Source: Fen-1258 sp947085815 (GTDB lineage Bacteria > Bacteroidota > Ignavibacteria > Ignavibacteriales > Melioribacteraceae). Taken from it: DNA of 64,000 nt. Below are positions 45,199 through 54,501 of the stretch, one piece after another (the stretch's first letter is position 1; every line of letters begins with the position of its first letter). The stretch spans positions 1 through 64,000 of the forward strand of contig CAMTXU010000022.1 in assembly GCA_947085815.1 (NCBI GenBank), in the 5' to 3' direction. The position numbers were made by a program, and so were the translations under genes. Under the pieces are notes generated by a model that was not told where the DNA came from, searched no databases, and was given only the letters and a program-made list of their open reading frames with translations.

Positions 45199-46599
45199 AT
45201 GATTGTTAACCAAAAATCGCTTTACTCTATTAAACTGGCAATCGATTTACTGCTTCTAAATATCACTTTCTTCTTGGCGGCATGGCTTGCCCAGCCGGCG
45301 TATATTCTTTATGAAAGACCCTATCTGTTCTTTCTTCTGTTTATACTCAACATTGCTTGGTATTTTGCAGCAAACGTATCTGATTTTTATGACAATTTTA
45401 GTCCCCATGATTTTTATTCGCAAGCATTTGGAATATTAAAAAATGTTCTGGTTCAGGTTATTGCTGCTATAATATTCATTTTCATTAAAAAAGAAGATCT
45501 CTTCACGCGTAATTTTATAATCTATTATGGATCATTTCTTACGATTCTTGTTGGCCTTAGAACAATCTCATTTAAAATAATTCAAAGTGTGTTGAGAGAA
45601 AAAGGTAAATATGTCAGAAATTTAGCTGTCATTGGAAATAATAGTATAGGAAACGAGTTTGCTAATCTTATTGGATCAAATCCTAATTTTGGTTTCAAGT
45701 TAGTCGGTTTTATTGACGAAGACGAAAATATTGGAGAAAAATATTTAGGCTCGGTGGACAACCTAAATGAAATATTAACTGAACAAAAAATAGCAGAAGT
45801 CGTAATTGCCATTCCAAACTGCGATTCACACAAACTCGCCACTATTATTAATATATGTAATAAAAATGCTGTAAGAGTACATATAATTCCCGACTATTTT
45901 CATGTTCTATCAAAAAAATTTTTATTAAGCAATATTGGAAGTTTTCCTATAATAACAATTCGGGATGAACCGCTTGCCGAGATACAGTGGCGATTTGTTA
46001 AGCGTGTTTTTGATATTATCTTCTCAATTGCGGTTATGATTTTGGTTTTGAGCTGGTTGATTCCGCTGATAGCGATTTTTGTCAAATTATCATCAAAAGG
46101 ACCAGTCTTTTTTATTCAAGACCGTATCGGCTTAAAGAATGAAAAATTCAGGTGTTTCAAATTCCGTTCGATGTACGCAAATGAAAAAGCTCGTGAAGCT
46201 GATTTCAATCCGACGATTGAAAATGATCAACGAGTCACAAAACTCGGTAAAATTTTAAGAAAATCTAATCTGGATGAGCTTCCGCAATTCTGGAATGTTC
46301 TTAAGGGGGAAATGTCCGTTGTTGGTCCCCGTCCACATGCAGTTGCTTTCAATCAAGAATACATACAATATTTCGATGCTATTAAATTACGTCATCTAGT
46401 TAAACCCGGTTTGACAGGTTGGGCCCAAGTTCATGGACTGAGAGGAGATATTGCCGATCCGATAGAGAATAGAAGGAGAACGGTCAAAAGAATTGAGTAT
46501 GATATATGGTATATCGAAAATTGGAATTTCTGGTTAGACATTCAGATTATAGTATTAACAATCTGGCAAATGCTAACAAGAAAAACTTCTGCACACTAA
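45199..46599 (+). CDS. Undecaprenyl-phosphate sugar phosphotransferase (WcaJ-like)
   Basis: A 466-residue polyprenol-phosphate hexose-1-phosphate transferase that starts repeat-unit assembly. Four N-terminal membrane helices (about 15-120), a Rossmann-like domain (NLAVIGNNSIGNEFANLIG, about 141-159), a re-entrant helix (KRVFDIIFSIAVM), and the catalytic core: KFRSMYANE (about 322-330), LDELPQFWNVLKGEMSVVGP (about 361-380) and VKPGLTGWAQVHG (about 404-416). The C terminus IENWNFWLDIQIIVLTI closely resembles WcaJ, suggesting glucose-1-phosphate as substrate. Monocistronic and convergent with the next gene. Confidence 0.93.
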   Translation: MIVNQKSLYSIKLAIDLLLLNITFFLAAWLAQPAYILYERPYLFFLLFILNIAWYFAANVSDFYDNFSPHDFYSQAFGILKNVLVQVIAAIIFIFIKKEDLFTRNFIIYYGSFLTILVGLRTISFKIIQSVLREKGKYVRNLAVIGNNSIGNEFANLIGSNPNFGFKLVGFIDEDENIGEKYLGSVDNLNEILTEQKIAEVVIAIPNCDSHKLATIINICNKNAVRVHIIPDYFHVLSKKFLLSNIGSFPIITIRDEPLAEIQWRFVKRVFDIIFSIAVMILVLSWLIPLIAIFVKLSSKGPVFFIQDRIGLKNEKFRCFKFRSMYANEKAREADFNPTIENDQRVTKLGKILRKSNLDELPQFWNVLKGEMSVVGPRPHAVAFNQEYIQYFDAIKLRHLVKPGLTGWAQVHGLRGDIADPIENRRRTVKRIEYDIWYIENWNFWLDIQIIVLTIWQMLTRKTSAH

Positions 46600-46612
46600 A
46601 TAATAATCGCCT

Positions 46613-48679
46613 TTAGGAAATTTTAGTTTTATGATATCTGGCAAAAGCGATGCTGAGCGCAAGCATAAACCAGATCATAGTAATTATTTCATGGTCACCA
46701 AAATTCCATTCCGTTAACCCCGCCACAAGAAACGCAACAAATGCTCCGGCTGCTCCAAGTGCATAGGATGCGGCGAAAGGTTCATTTTTAAGAATGGAAT
46801 AATTTTTTAAATGAATAATAAAAATCGAAATAAGCAAAAACATTACGGATGCAAAACCGAAAAGGCCTAAAGTTACGAGCAGATGAATGTAATTGTTGTG
46901 CAAATGCCCTTGAATCTCTTTGTCGAAATTTCTTTTATATTGTTTGTACAATTCCGCTAAATCGATATCGCCCACGCCGACAATTGGGTAATCCATAAAT
47001 ATCTTTAATCCAGCACGCCATAAAGCGAATCTCGAAAAATTTGAAGGGGTGTATGGATCAATTGCGCTTAACAAACGGCTTCTTTTCACTTTAGTAACGA
47101 ATAGGCTGCCGTTACTCGAAGTTATACTTTGGGGCAAAAACCCTAAATTAAATTTTGATTTTGTTATAAATTTATTTTTCAAAGGAAATTCAAGTTCAAA
47201 AATAGCTTCCTTTGCAGTTACGATAAACAACTTGTTTTCACTTTCAATAGCACGGACAGCGCCGGACATTTTATCGTTTAAATCTGCGGCGATGATTCTG
47301 TCCGACTCGATTGTATATAAGCGGAGTGTGTCACCTTCCGAAATGATCAACTTAGAATCTTTATAAAAAATTAGATCACTTTTACCGGTGAGTTTTTCTT
47401 TGATCATTAATTTATCGGGCAGAGAATTCCTCAGCGAAATTACGGTTAATTGTTTTGACTTTGAGAACAATACTACAAAAGATGAATCCACAAAAATCTT
47501 TTCATTATCAACACCAATTTCTTTTGTAAAACTAATCTTGTCTTTAAGATTTACCGGATTTCTAAAAACAGTAATTCCGCTATCGCTGTCAATCACATAG
47601 ATAAATCCGTTTGCAACACACCATTCTCTTGTAAAACCGGGTGTTATGAATTCGCTCACACTTTTTAATTTATTTACCGAGTCTTTTGTCATTAGTATAA
47701 AACGTGTGTCAATTAAATTCGCTACGTAATAATTTTCCCGCCATTTTCTAAAATCAACAACTGGCGAGCCAAGATTATATTTATCAAGAACTTGACTGCC
47801 TTTAAATTTTGTCAAACCATTTTCAAAATCACTCACATAATAATCATCTCCCTCTGGAAGAATAGAATACGCCCGTCCATCGGTGTTCATTTTGAATTTT
47901 GGAACAAGTTCATTTGGTTTATAATCATAGATACGTATTTCGCTAATATTTTTTTCGATAAATGCACTTGCCATTAACAGCAATAACACCGGAACTAAGA
48001 GAAGCCATTTTCGACCAAGTATTATGACGAACAAAATTCCGGCTGTAGCGCCCATCCATCCGGTCCTCTTATATGTTGCGAGCAGTGCCAAAAGGTTTAT
48101 GATAAAAAGAAGGAAAACAATGAATCGATATTTTTTCTGCATCTTTTCATGAATTAAAAATGTAAAAAGAAAGACAAGTGAAAAACTCATCAATTCACTT
48201 GATGTAATTGGGTACTGAAAAGTTGATGGACCCGATTCATAAAGTTGGTAAAAGTTGTTTATGAAATAATTGTATGATAATCCAAGGTAAACAAACATAG
48301 TAGTTAAAGCAGCGCCCAGATAAACAATTGCAAAACGTTTTGCGCTTTCAAAATCTTTTGCCGAATAAACGAAAGTATAAAGAATGGGGATAAGGAAAAA
48401 TCTTTTCATGAGATTGCGAAACGAGTATGCCGGATCTATAGAGAATAGCGTTGAAAGTATTTCTGCAACGATGTAAAATAAAATTGCATACTCAAGACCG
48501 GTTTTGTGGAAAGGATTTTCTTTAGTTAGATAAAATCTGATAACAATGAAAATTAATGAAAAATAATACCCAATCTGGTTTACAAATATCGAATTGGTAA
48601 GGCTCAACAGAAACAATATTGAAAAAAAATAAATCAATTTATCTATAATGCTGATTGTTCTATTATTTTTGCTGAACAT
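46613..48679 (-). CDS. O-antigen ligase-family protein with inserted beta-propeller-like domain
   Basis: A 688-residue protein. Residues 1-240 form about nine to ten membrane helices with the ligase motif YKRTGWMGATAGI (203-215); residues 550-688 continue with FALWRAGLKIFMDYPIVGVG, GHLHNNYIHLLVTLGLFGF and the last helices, matching the Wzy_C region of WaaL/O-antigen ligases. Between them, where relatives carry a shorter periplasmic loop, are about 300 residues (250-545) with seven repeats of a strand-turn-strand pattern (DYYVSDFENGLTKF, IYVIDSDSGITVF, LFIVTAKEAIFEL and so on) starting near 279, 317, 359, 400, 443, 483 and 525, a 41-residue period typical of a seven-bladed propeller. Predicted role: periplasmic ligation or polymerisation of glycan with a built-in binding domain. 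Confidence 0.85.
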   Translation of the reverse strand: MFSKNNRTISIIDKLIYFFSILFLLSLTNSIFVNQIGYYFSLIFIVIRFYLTKENPFHKTGLEYAILFYIVAEILSTLFSIDPAYSFRNLMKRFFLIPILYTFVYSAKDFESAKRFAIVYLGAALTTMFVYLGLSYNYFINNFYQLYESGPSTFQYPITSSELMSFSLVFLFTFLIHEKMQKKYRFIVFLLFIINLLALLATYKRTGWMGATAGILFVIILGRKWLLLVPVLLLLMASAFIEKNISEIRIYDYKPNELVPKFKMNTDGRAYSILPEGDDYYVSDFENGLTKFKGSQVLDKYNLGSPVVDFRKWRENYYVANLIDTRFILMTKDSVNKLKSVSEFITPGFTREWCVANGFIYVIDSDSGITVFRNPVNLKDKISFTKEIGVDNEKIFVDSSFVVLFSKSKQLTVISLRNSLPDKLMIKEKLTGKSDLIFYKDSKLIISEGDTLRLYTIESDRIIAADLNDKMSGAVRAIESENKLFIVTAKEAIFELEFPLKNKFITKSKFNLGFLPQSITSSNGSLFVTKVKRSRLLSAIDPYTPSNFSRFALWRAGLKIFMDYPIVGVGDIDLAELYKQYKRNFDKEIQGHLHNNYIHLLVTLGLFGFASVMFLLISIFIIHLKNYSILKNEPFAASYALGAAGAFVAFLVAGLTEWNFGDHEIITMIWFMLALSIAFARYHKTKIS

Positions 48680-49163
48680 ATTAAGGCCTGAGATATTTCA
48701 AAAGTGGCGAAATATATGTCATTGAAAAATTAAATGCAGATGTATTTTGAATTGTCTCATCCATCCTGCCGCTAGCCTAAAAATTTTTTAAGAGGAAGGA
48801 AGGAGAGCAATACTAATTGTTTAACTGAATGCCGCTCTATTGAAGAGTAAAAAATCGAATAATCCTTCTGTGGAAAGTAGTTTACTCTTAAATATGAATC
48901 TTGGCAGAATTATTAGACTTCCACACTTTATTAAGGCGAAAATATTTTATTTCTGTTTTTCGAAAGTTCTATTACTTTTTGCACTAGAAGGATTTTTGTA
49001 ATAATTGGAATACTCTCAAAATTTGTGGATTTTTGTGTCGAACTTATGACTATTAAATAATAATATTAGTATCAGCAATAAATAAAGAATTTTTGATATT
49101 TTCTCTCACGAATCTTTTAGAATAAGATTTTCCTGTGCTCAATTAATTTTGGATGATTCTAAA
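48680..49163. other. Intergenic stretch between divergent genes
   Basis: About 480 AT-rich bases without a supported gene, between the divergent ligase-family and hydroxyglutarate oxidase genes, so it should hold promoters for both. The one structure I can point to is a 9-bp perfect inverted repeat, AAGAGTAAA (48843-48851) and TTTACTCTT (48881-48889). No convincing TAnnTTTG box was found. Confidence 0.5.
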
Positions 49164-50360
49164 ATGAAATTTGATGTCATTGTTGTTGGTGCCGGAATTG
49201 TAGGATTAGCCTCGGCACTTAAAATATTGCAGAAGAATCCTTCTTTAAAACTTTTGATGTTGGAAAAGGAAAATGGTGTTGCCAGGCATCAGACGGGAAA
49301 TAACAGCGGAGTAATCCATTCCGGAATATATTACAAACCGGGAAGCCTGAAAGCTAAAAATTGCGTTGATGGCTATCGAATGCTCATCGAGTTTTGCAAA
49401 ACACATGATGTTCGTTATAATATATGCGGAAAAGTAATTGTTGCTACCTCAGAAAATGAACTTCCAGCATTGGAAAATATATTTAATAGGGGATTACAAA
49501 ATGGGCTGCAAGGATTAAAAAAACTCAACAAGAATGAGCTGCTAGGTATTGAGCCGCATACTTCCGGGATTGCGGGAATATTCGTTCCTCAAACCGGAAT
49601 AATTAATTACATCGAGGTCTCTGAAAAAATTCTTGAGTTGTTAAAAGTGCTTGATGCGGAAATTAAGTTTAATACGAGTGTAGAAAATATACTGCTCAAG
49701 AATGATGAGTGCGAAGTTGTCACTAATAATGGTACATTTCAATCAAAGATTATTGTTACGTGTGCGGGTTTGTTTGCAGATAGAATAACGAAAATTACAC
49801 ATCCCGATTTATCATTACGTTTGATACCTTTCAGGGGTGAGTACTATAAACTGAAGAGTGAAAAAAAGAATTTGGTAAATGCATTGATATATCCTGTCCC
49901 AGATCCTGCATTTCCGTTTTTAGGCGTCCACTTTACGCGTATGATAGATGGAGAAGTTGAATGTGGCCCAAATGCTGTTTTATCGTTTAAGAGAGAAGGT
50001 TATAAAAAAAATAGTTTTAATCTGAGCGACACAATCGAAACTTTTTCTTGGCGCGGCTTCCATTCAATGATAAGAAAACATTGGAAGATGGGGCTTGGAG
50101 AATTTTACAGATCTTACAATAAAGCAGCTTTTGTAAAAGCATTGAACAAATTAATACCTGAAATTCAGAAGGATCATTTGTTACCCGGCGGTGCAGGAGT
50201 GCGCGCGCAAGCCTGCACGCTGGACGGAAATCTGTTGGATGATTTTTATATAGTTGAAGACAGGCGTGTCATTCACGTATGCAATGCACCCTCTCCGGCG
50301 GCAACTGCCTCTTTATCGATTGGTGATTTTATTTCAGAAAAAGTTTTAGCAAAATTATAA
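49164..50360 (+). CDS. lhgO: L-2-hydroxyglutarate oxidase/dehydrogenase (LhgO-like)
   Basis: An FAD-dependent oxidoreductase of about 398 residues oxidising L-2-hydroxyglutarate to 2-oxoglutarate. N terminus KFDVIVVGAGIVGLASALKI is the FAD loop; RHQTGNNSGVIHSGIYYKPG (about 41-60) is the signature stretch of LhgO/YgaF; VECGPNAVLSF and GAGVRAQACTLDG near the C terminus also fit. The frame starts at a TTG at 49149; ATG at 49164 is preferred. It precedes a sugar transferase gene by 10 bases, so it is co-transcribed with polysaccharide genes although its reaction has no evident place in that pathway. Confidence 0.9.
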   Translation: MKFDVIVVGAGIVGLASALKILQKNPSLKLLMLEKENGVARHQTGNNSGVIHSGIYYKPGSLKAKNCVDGYRMLIEFCKTHDVRYNICGKVIVATSENELPALENIFNRGLQNGLQGLKKLNKNELLGIEPHTSGIAGIFVPQTGIINYIEVSEKILELLKVLDAEIKFNTSVENILLKNDECEVVTNNGTFQSKIIVTCAGLFADRITKITHPDLSLRLIPFRGEYYKLKSEKKNLVNALIYPVPDPAFPFLGVHFTRMIDGEVECGPNAVLSFKREGYKKNSFNLSDTIETFSWRGFHSMIRKHWKMGLGEFYRSYNKAAFVKALNKLIPEIQKDHLLPGGAGVRAQACTLDGNLLDDFYIVEDRRVIHVCNAPSPAATASLSIGDFISEKVLAKL

Positions 50361-50370
50361 TTCGATTATT

Positions 50371-51774
50371 ATGGATAAAAAAACAGAGAAATTTTTAATA
50401 CTTACCATAGACTTCATAACAATCAATTTTGCCTGGTTGCTTTTTTTCTATCTACGTGTACAGACAGGTTGGTTTAATGTAATTGCGCAGCCGGATATAT
50501 TGCTTTCAATGGTTGCCGTTTATTTCTATTGGCTAATAATATTCACGTTTGTTGGAATGTACCGCACCTGGTTTGCGCTTTCAAGATTTGATGAACTTTC
50601 CACACTTTTCAAAGCCACGTTTGTAGGAATATTCTTTTTGTTGTTTTTAATTCTTTACGATGATTACATGACCGGTGTATCTACTACAATTAGATTTTAT
50701 ATTTTTCTTTACTGGGGTATTTTTCTTTTTGTAGTTGGTATTGGAAGGTTATTTATTCGAAGTCTTCAGAGAAGGCTTCTTGTCAAGGGTATAGGAAGAA
50801 GGAATGCACTTATAATTGGATTTAACTCCGCGGCGAATGAAATCCATAATTCAATTTCTAAATTCCGCGAACTGGGCTTAGACGTTGTGGCATATGCCGC
50901 AGTTGATGAAATTGATGTGAACAAATCATTCAAAAACATACCGGTCGTAGATACTATCCATAACCTCGAAAAAATAATTGATAAGTATGGTATTAAAAAT
51001 GTTATCATTTCACTTGGACGTCATGAGGAGGAGAGAATTCTTGAAGTGATTTCTCGGTGCGATGGTAAAAATGTTGAGATTAAAATTGTACCCGACTTAT
51101 ATGATATTATAAGCGGTCAGGCTAAAGTTGCGCATCTATATGCTTTTCCCCTAATAGATGTAATGCCGGAGTTGATGCCGGAGTGGGAGAAAAAAATTAA
51201 ACGGTTGATGGATATTCTGCTTTCATTTTTGTTAATAATAATTACTCTCCCCATAACACTTATTATGTCTCTTTTAATCAAATTAGAAACCAAGGGCACA
51301 ATATTTTACAGACAAAAACGCTCGGGTATGAATGGAAAAGTTTTTAAAATTGTAAAATTCAGAACCATGGTGGCAGACGCGGAAAAACTTTCGGGACCAG
51401 TATGGTCAACCAAGGATGATCCACGCATCACGCGTGTAGGTAAATTTATGCGCAAAGTCAGATTAGATGAAATTCCACAAGCATTTAATATTTTGAAAGG
51501 TGACATGAGCTTTGTTGGTCCACGCCCCGAACGTCCCTTCTTTGTTGAAAAACTCTCGCACGAAATTCCTCTCTATAAACGAAGATTAAAAGTTAGACCC
51601 GGTATTACCGGTTGGGCACAGGTAAAACATAAATACGATGAGACTATTGAGGATGTGAAAGTAAAACTTCGTTATGATTTATTTTATATTGAGAATATGA
51701 GTTTGCGAATGGATTTTAAAATTCTTTTTAGAACTATATTTGTAGTATTCTTTGGAAAAGGGCATTACGATTAA
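50371..51774 (+). CDS. Polyprenyl-phosphate sugar phosphotransferase
   Basis: A 467-residue initiating transferase of the same superfamily as the protein encoded at 45199. Membrane helices at about 10-30, 45-65, 80-100 and 108-128; Rossmann-like domain (NALIIGFNSAANEIHNSI, about 145-162); KRLMDILLSFLLIII re-entrant helix; catalytic core KIVKFRTMVADAEKL (about 326-340), RLDEIPQAFNILKGDMSFVG (about 366-385) and VRPGITGWAQVKHKYDET. Every key motif is present. It differs enough from the WcaJ-like enzyme that a different sugar is likely, so two glycans may start from this locus. Confidence 0.93.
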   Translation: MDKKTEKFLILTIDFITINFAWLLFFYLRVQTGWFNVIAQPDILLSMVAVYFYWLIIFTFVGMYRTWFALSRFDELSTLFKATFVGIFFLLFLILYDDYMTGVSTTIRFYIFLYWGIFLFVVGIGRLFIRSLQRRLLVKGIGRRNALIIGFNSAANEIHNSISKFRELGLDVVAYAAVDEIDVNKSFKNIPVVDTIHNLEKIIDKYGIKNVIISLGRHEEERILEVISRCDGKNVEIKIVPDLYDIISGQAKVAHLYAFPLIDVMPELMPEWEKKIKRLMDILLSFLLIIITLPITLIMSLLIKLETKGTIFYRQKRSGMNGKVFKIVKFRTMVADAEKLSGPVWSTKDDPRITRVGKFMRKVRLDEIPQAFNILKGDMSFVGPRPERPFFVEKLSHEIPLYKRRLKVRPGITGWAQVKHKYDETIEDVKVKLRYDLFYIENMSLRMDFKILFRTIFVVFFGKGHYD

Positions 51775-51786
51775 TGGGAATCGATT

Positions 51787-52503
51787 ATGAAATCTCTTGT
51801 GATAATACCGACGTATAATGAAATTCATAATATTCAAAAACTTCTTCCTGATCTGCTGGAAATGTATATTGACACGGATGTTCTGGTAGTTGATGATAAT
51901 TCTCCCGATGGTACTGCGGACTACGTTGAGAGAATTGGAAAAACCGATCATCGTGTTAAAATTATTAAGCGCGCTAAAAAGATGGGACTTGGAACGGCGT
52001 ACGTTGCCGGTTTCAAATACGCTCTTTCTAATGGCTATGACGTAGCCATAGAGATGGATGCTGATTATTCCCATGATCCAAAAGAGTTAGAACAATTCTT
52101 CGATAATATCAAAGAATACGATTTGGTAATAGGCAGCCGATATATCTACGGAGTTCGAGTAATCAACTGGCCGATCAGAAGATTGTTGCTAAGTTATTTT
52201 GCAAATCTTTACACTCGAATTATTACTGGGATGCCTGTAAAAGATGGAACCGGCGGTTTCAAATGTTTCCGCAGAAAAGTTTTGGAATCGATTGACCTCG
52301 ATGCCATTCATTCCAACGGTTATTCGTTTCAAATAGAGATGAACTATAAGGCATGGAAAAAAGGATTCCGGCTAATCGAGGTACCTATAACATTCACTGA
52401 TAGAGTGCAAGGCACATCTAAAATGTCAAAGAAAATTGTCCGCGAGGCTGTTTTTATGGTTTGGAAACTCCGCTGCAAGAGCATATTCGGTAAACTAAAC
52501 TAA
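51787..52503 (+). CDS. Polyprenol monophosphomannose synthase-like GT2
   Basis: A 238-residue family 2 glycosyltransferase of the Dpm1 type. SLVIIPTYNEIHNIQKLL (about 3-20), VVDDNSPDGTADYV (about 35-48) and EMDADYSHDPKELEQF (about 89-104) with its DAD metal motif are classic; IGSRYIYG and NWPIRRLLLSYFANLYTRII follow, then GYSFQIEMNYKAWKKGFRLIEVPI. It lacks C-terminal membrane helices. It makes a polyprenyl-phosphate hexose (mannose or glucose) used as donor by periplasmic transferases. Confidence 0.92.
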   Translation: MKSLVIIPTYNEIHNIQKLLPDLLEMYIDTDVLVVDDNSPDGTADYVERIGKTDHRVKIIKRAKKMGLGTAYVAGFKYALSNGYDVAIEMDADYSHDPKELEQFFDNIKEYDLVIGSRYIYGVRVINWPIRRLLLSYFANLYTRIITGMPVKDGTGGFKCFRRKVLESIDLDAIHSNGYSFQIEMNYKAWKKGFRLIEVPITFTDRVQGTSKMSKKIVREAVFMVWKLRCKSIFGKLN

Positions 52504-52507
52504 AGAA

Positions 52508-54496
52508 ATGATGATAGATCTTTCAATCATAATAGTTAACTACAACGTGAAAGAATTTCTTCTCAATCTTCTCGATTCGATTCGTGCCGCCTCAAAAAAT
52601 ATTTCCGTAGAAACTATTGTAGTTGATAATGCCTCGGATGATGGAAGCGTAGAATTACTTAACCAAAAATTTCCCGATGTAAAATTGATTGCCAACAAAA
52701 CCAATGTTGGATTCGGTGCGGCAAATAACCAGGCTATGCAAATTGCTTCCGGGAAATATTTTCTAATTATCAACCCAGATACAATTGTCCGCCAAGATAC
52801 ATTTGAAAAGATGATTGATTTTTTTGATCATACATCGGATGCAGGGATAGCCGGATGCAAAGTATTAAACCCGGATGGAACAATTCAGCTTGCCTGCCGC
52901 AGAAGTTTCCCGGGTCCTTGGACATCTTTCACAAAAGTGACGGGGTTGAGTAAATTATTCCCAAAGAACCGAATTCTGGCACGTTATAATCTTACTTACC
53001 TGAACGAAAACCAAACTTACGAAGTTGATGCAGTTAGCGGTGCATTCCTTATGTTAAGTAAAGATGTTTATGAAAAGGTTGGAGGATTTGATGAACAATT
53101 TTTCATGTATGGCGAAGATCTTGACCTCTGCTACCGTGTGCAAAAATCAAATTTCAAAGTTTATTATGTACATTCCACGGAGATAATTCATTACAAAGGG
53201 GAGAGTACAAAGCGCAGCAGTATTGATGAGACAAGGGTATTTTACAATGCAATGCATTTGTTTGTGAGAAAACACCTTTCTTCTTCATTTCTCGTTGAAT
53301 CAATTTTACAAATTGCGATTATATTCAGAAAATTTTTTGCCTTCGCGAATATTAATAAGCTTACTATAGTTTCACTGATAGTTGATTTTTTTACTTTTTC
53401 ACTTGCGGTTTTTCTTGCCGAAAAAAACTATGCTAATCTTCATTGGAAAGGATTTCCGGCTTTTGTCTTGCCGTGGGTTTATTTTGTCCCGGCAATAATT
53501 CAAGTATCTATCTCTTCCTTCGGAGGAGTGTATAAGAAAAATTCATTCTCTGTTATTCGAACACTAATTTCACTTCTATTTGGAATGATTTTCCTCTCTG
53601 CCTTAACTTACTTTTTTAAGCAGGTTGCATTCAGCCGGGCGGTTGTTCTTATAACTTACGCTCTGGCAATATTCTTTTTCTTATTCTGGCGAATTACTCT
53701 CAAAGTTCTCTTTAAAATTGGATTGGATACCGATTCAAGAAAATCACGCACTTTAATTGTAGCTAGTCAAAGCAAAGCGGAAGAACTCGCCTTAAAACTC
53801 AGGTCAACTTTTACACAATTATATCATGTTATTGGATTGATCGGATTGACGCGAAAAAGTGTAGGAGAGAGTGTTGGCAGTTATAAAATTCTCGGTGCAG
53901 TGGACAATATAAAAAAGGTTATTTCGGAAGAAAAAATTGATAAAGTTATTTTTTCTTCCGACGATCTTTCTTTGAATCAAATGTTCGCTGTTATCGCCGA
54001 ATGCCAGGGCGAAAATATAGAATTCCTCGTTGCCGGAAAAGAGTCTGATTATCTAGTGGGCAAGTCTGCTATAACAATGCTGGATGATATTCCGCTTCTG
54101 AAAGTACAATATAATATCTCATCATATTTTCATAGGTTCTCTAAACGATTATTTGATGTTCTCTACAGCACCCTAATTTTGATATTCATTTATCCTTTCA
54201 TATATTTATTTAAGAAGTTCATATCGGAGAGAAGTAAATTCTCTCAATTCATTCTCGAAGTTCCGAGTGTTTTCGTATCTAAGAAGAGTTTTGTTGGTCC
54301 GCGTGATTCATCTTATCACGGTGAGCTTTTTGTCGGTAAAATTGGTCTAACCGGATTTTGGTTCACAGAAAATTTATCCGGCGCTGATTCTCAAGAATTG
54401 AAAAAGCTGGATTTCTTTTATGCCAAAAATCAAAATATCTGGCTTGATATGGAAATTCTTGGCAGAACAATTTCAAAAATGTTTTTCAGGATGTAA
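52508..54496 (+). CDS. GT2 glycosyltransferase fused to a degenerate sugar phosphotransferase
   Basis: A 662-residue fusion. Residues 1-260 are a complete GT2 rhamnosyltransferase-like enzyme (LSIIIVNYNVKEFLLNLL; VVDNASDDGSVELL; NVGFGAANNQAM; INPDT; FMYGEDLDLCYRV). Residues 285-400 are four membrane helices, 412-510 a Rossmann-like domain, and 543-662 correspond to the catalytic part of polyprenyl-phosphate sugar transferases, starting KRLFDVLYSTLILI. Here the KFRTM and LDE-PQ segments are deleted; only FVGPRD (595-600), GLTGFW (613-618) and the C-terminal LDMEILGRTI remain. The transferase half is therefore predicted inactive and may act as a scaffold or membrane anchor for the GT2. Confidence 0.88.
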   Translation: MMIDLSIIIVNYNVKEFLLNLLDSIRAASKNISVETIVVDNASDDGSVELLNQKFPDVKLIANKTNVGFGAANNQAMQIASGKYFLIINPDTIVRQDTFEKMIDFFDHTSDAGIAGCKVLNPDGTIQLACRRSFPGPWTSFTKVTGLSKLFPKNRILARYNLTYLNENQTYEVDAVSGAFLMLSKDVYEKVGGFDEQFFMYGEDLDLCYRVQKSNFKVYYVHSTEIIHYKGESTKRSSIDETRVFYNAMHLFVRKHLSSSFLVESILQIAIIFRKFFAFANINKLTIVSLIVDFFTFSLAVFLAEKNYANLHWKGFPAFVLPWVYFVPAIIQVSISSFGGVYKKNSFSVIRTLISLLFGMIFLSALTYFFKQVAFSRAVVLITYALAIFFFLFWRITLKVLFKIGLDTDSRKSRTLIVASQSKAEELALKLRSTFTQLYHVIGLIGLTRKSVGESVGSYKILGAVDNIKKVISEEKIDKVIFSSDDLSLNQMFAVIAECQGENIEFLVAGKESDYLVGKSAITMLDDIPLLKVQYNISSYFHRFSKRLFDVLYSTLILIFIYPFIYLFKKFISERSKFSQFILEVPSVFVSKKSFVGPRDSSYHGELFVGKIGLTGFWFTENLSGADSQELKKLDFFYAKNQNIWLDMEILGRTISKMFFRM

Positions 54497-54501
54497 TTAA
54501 C

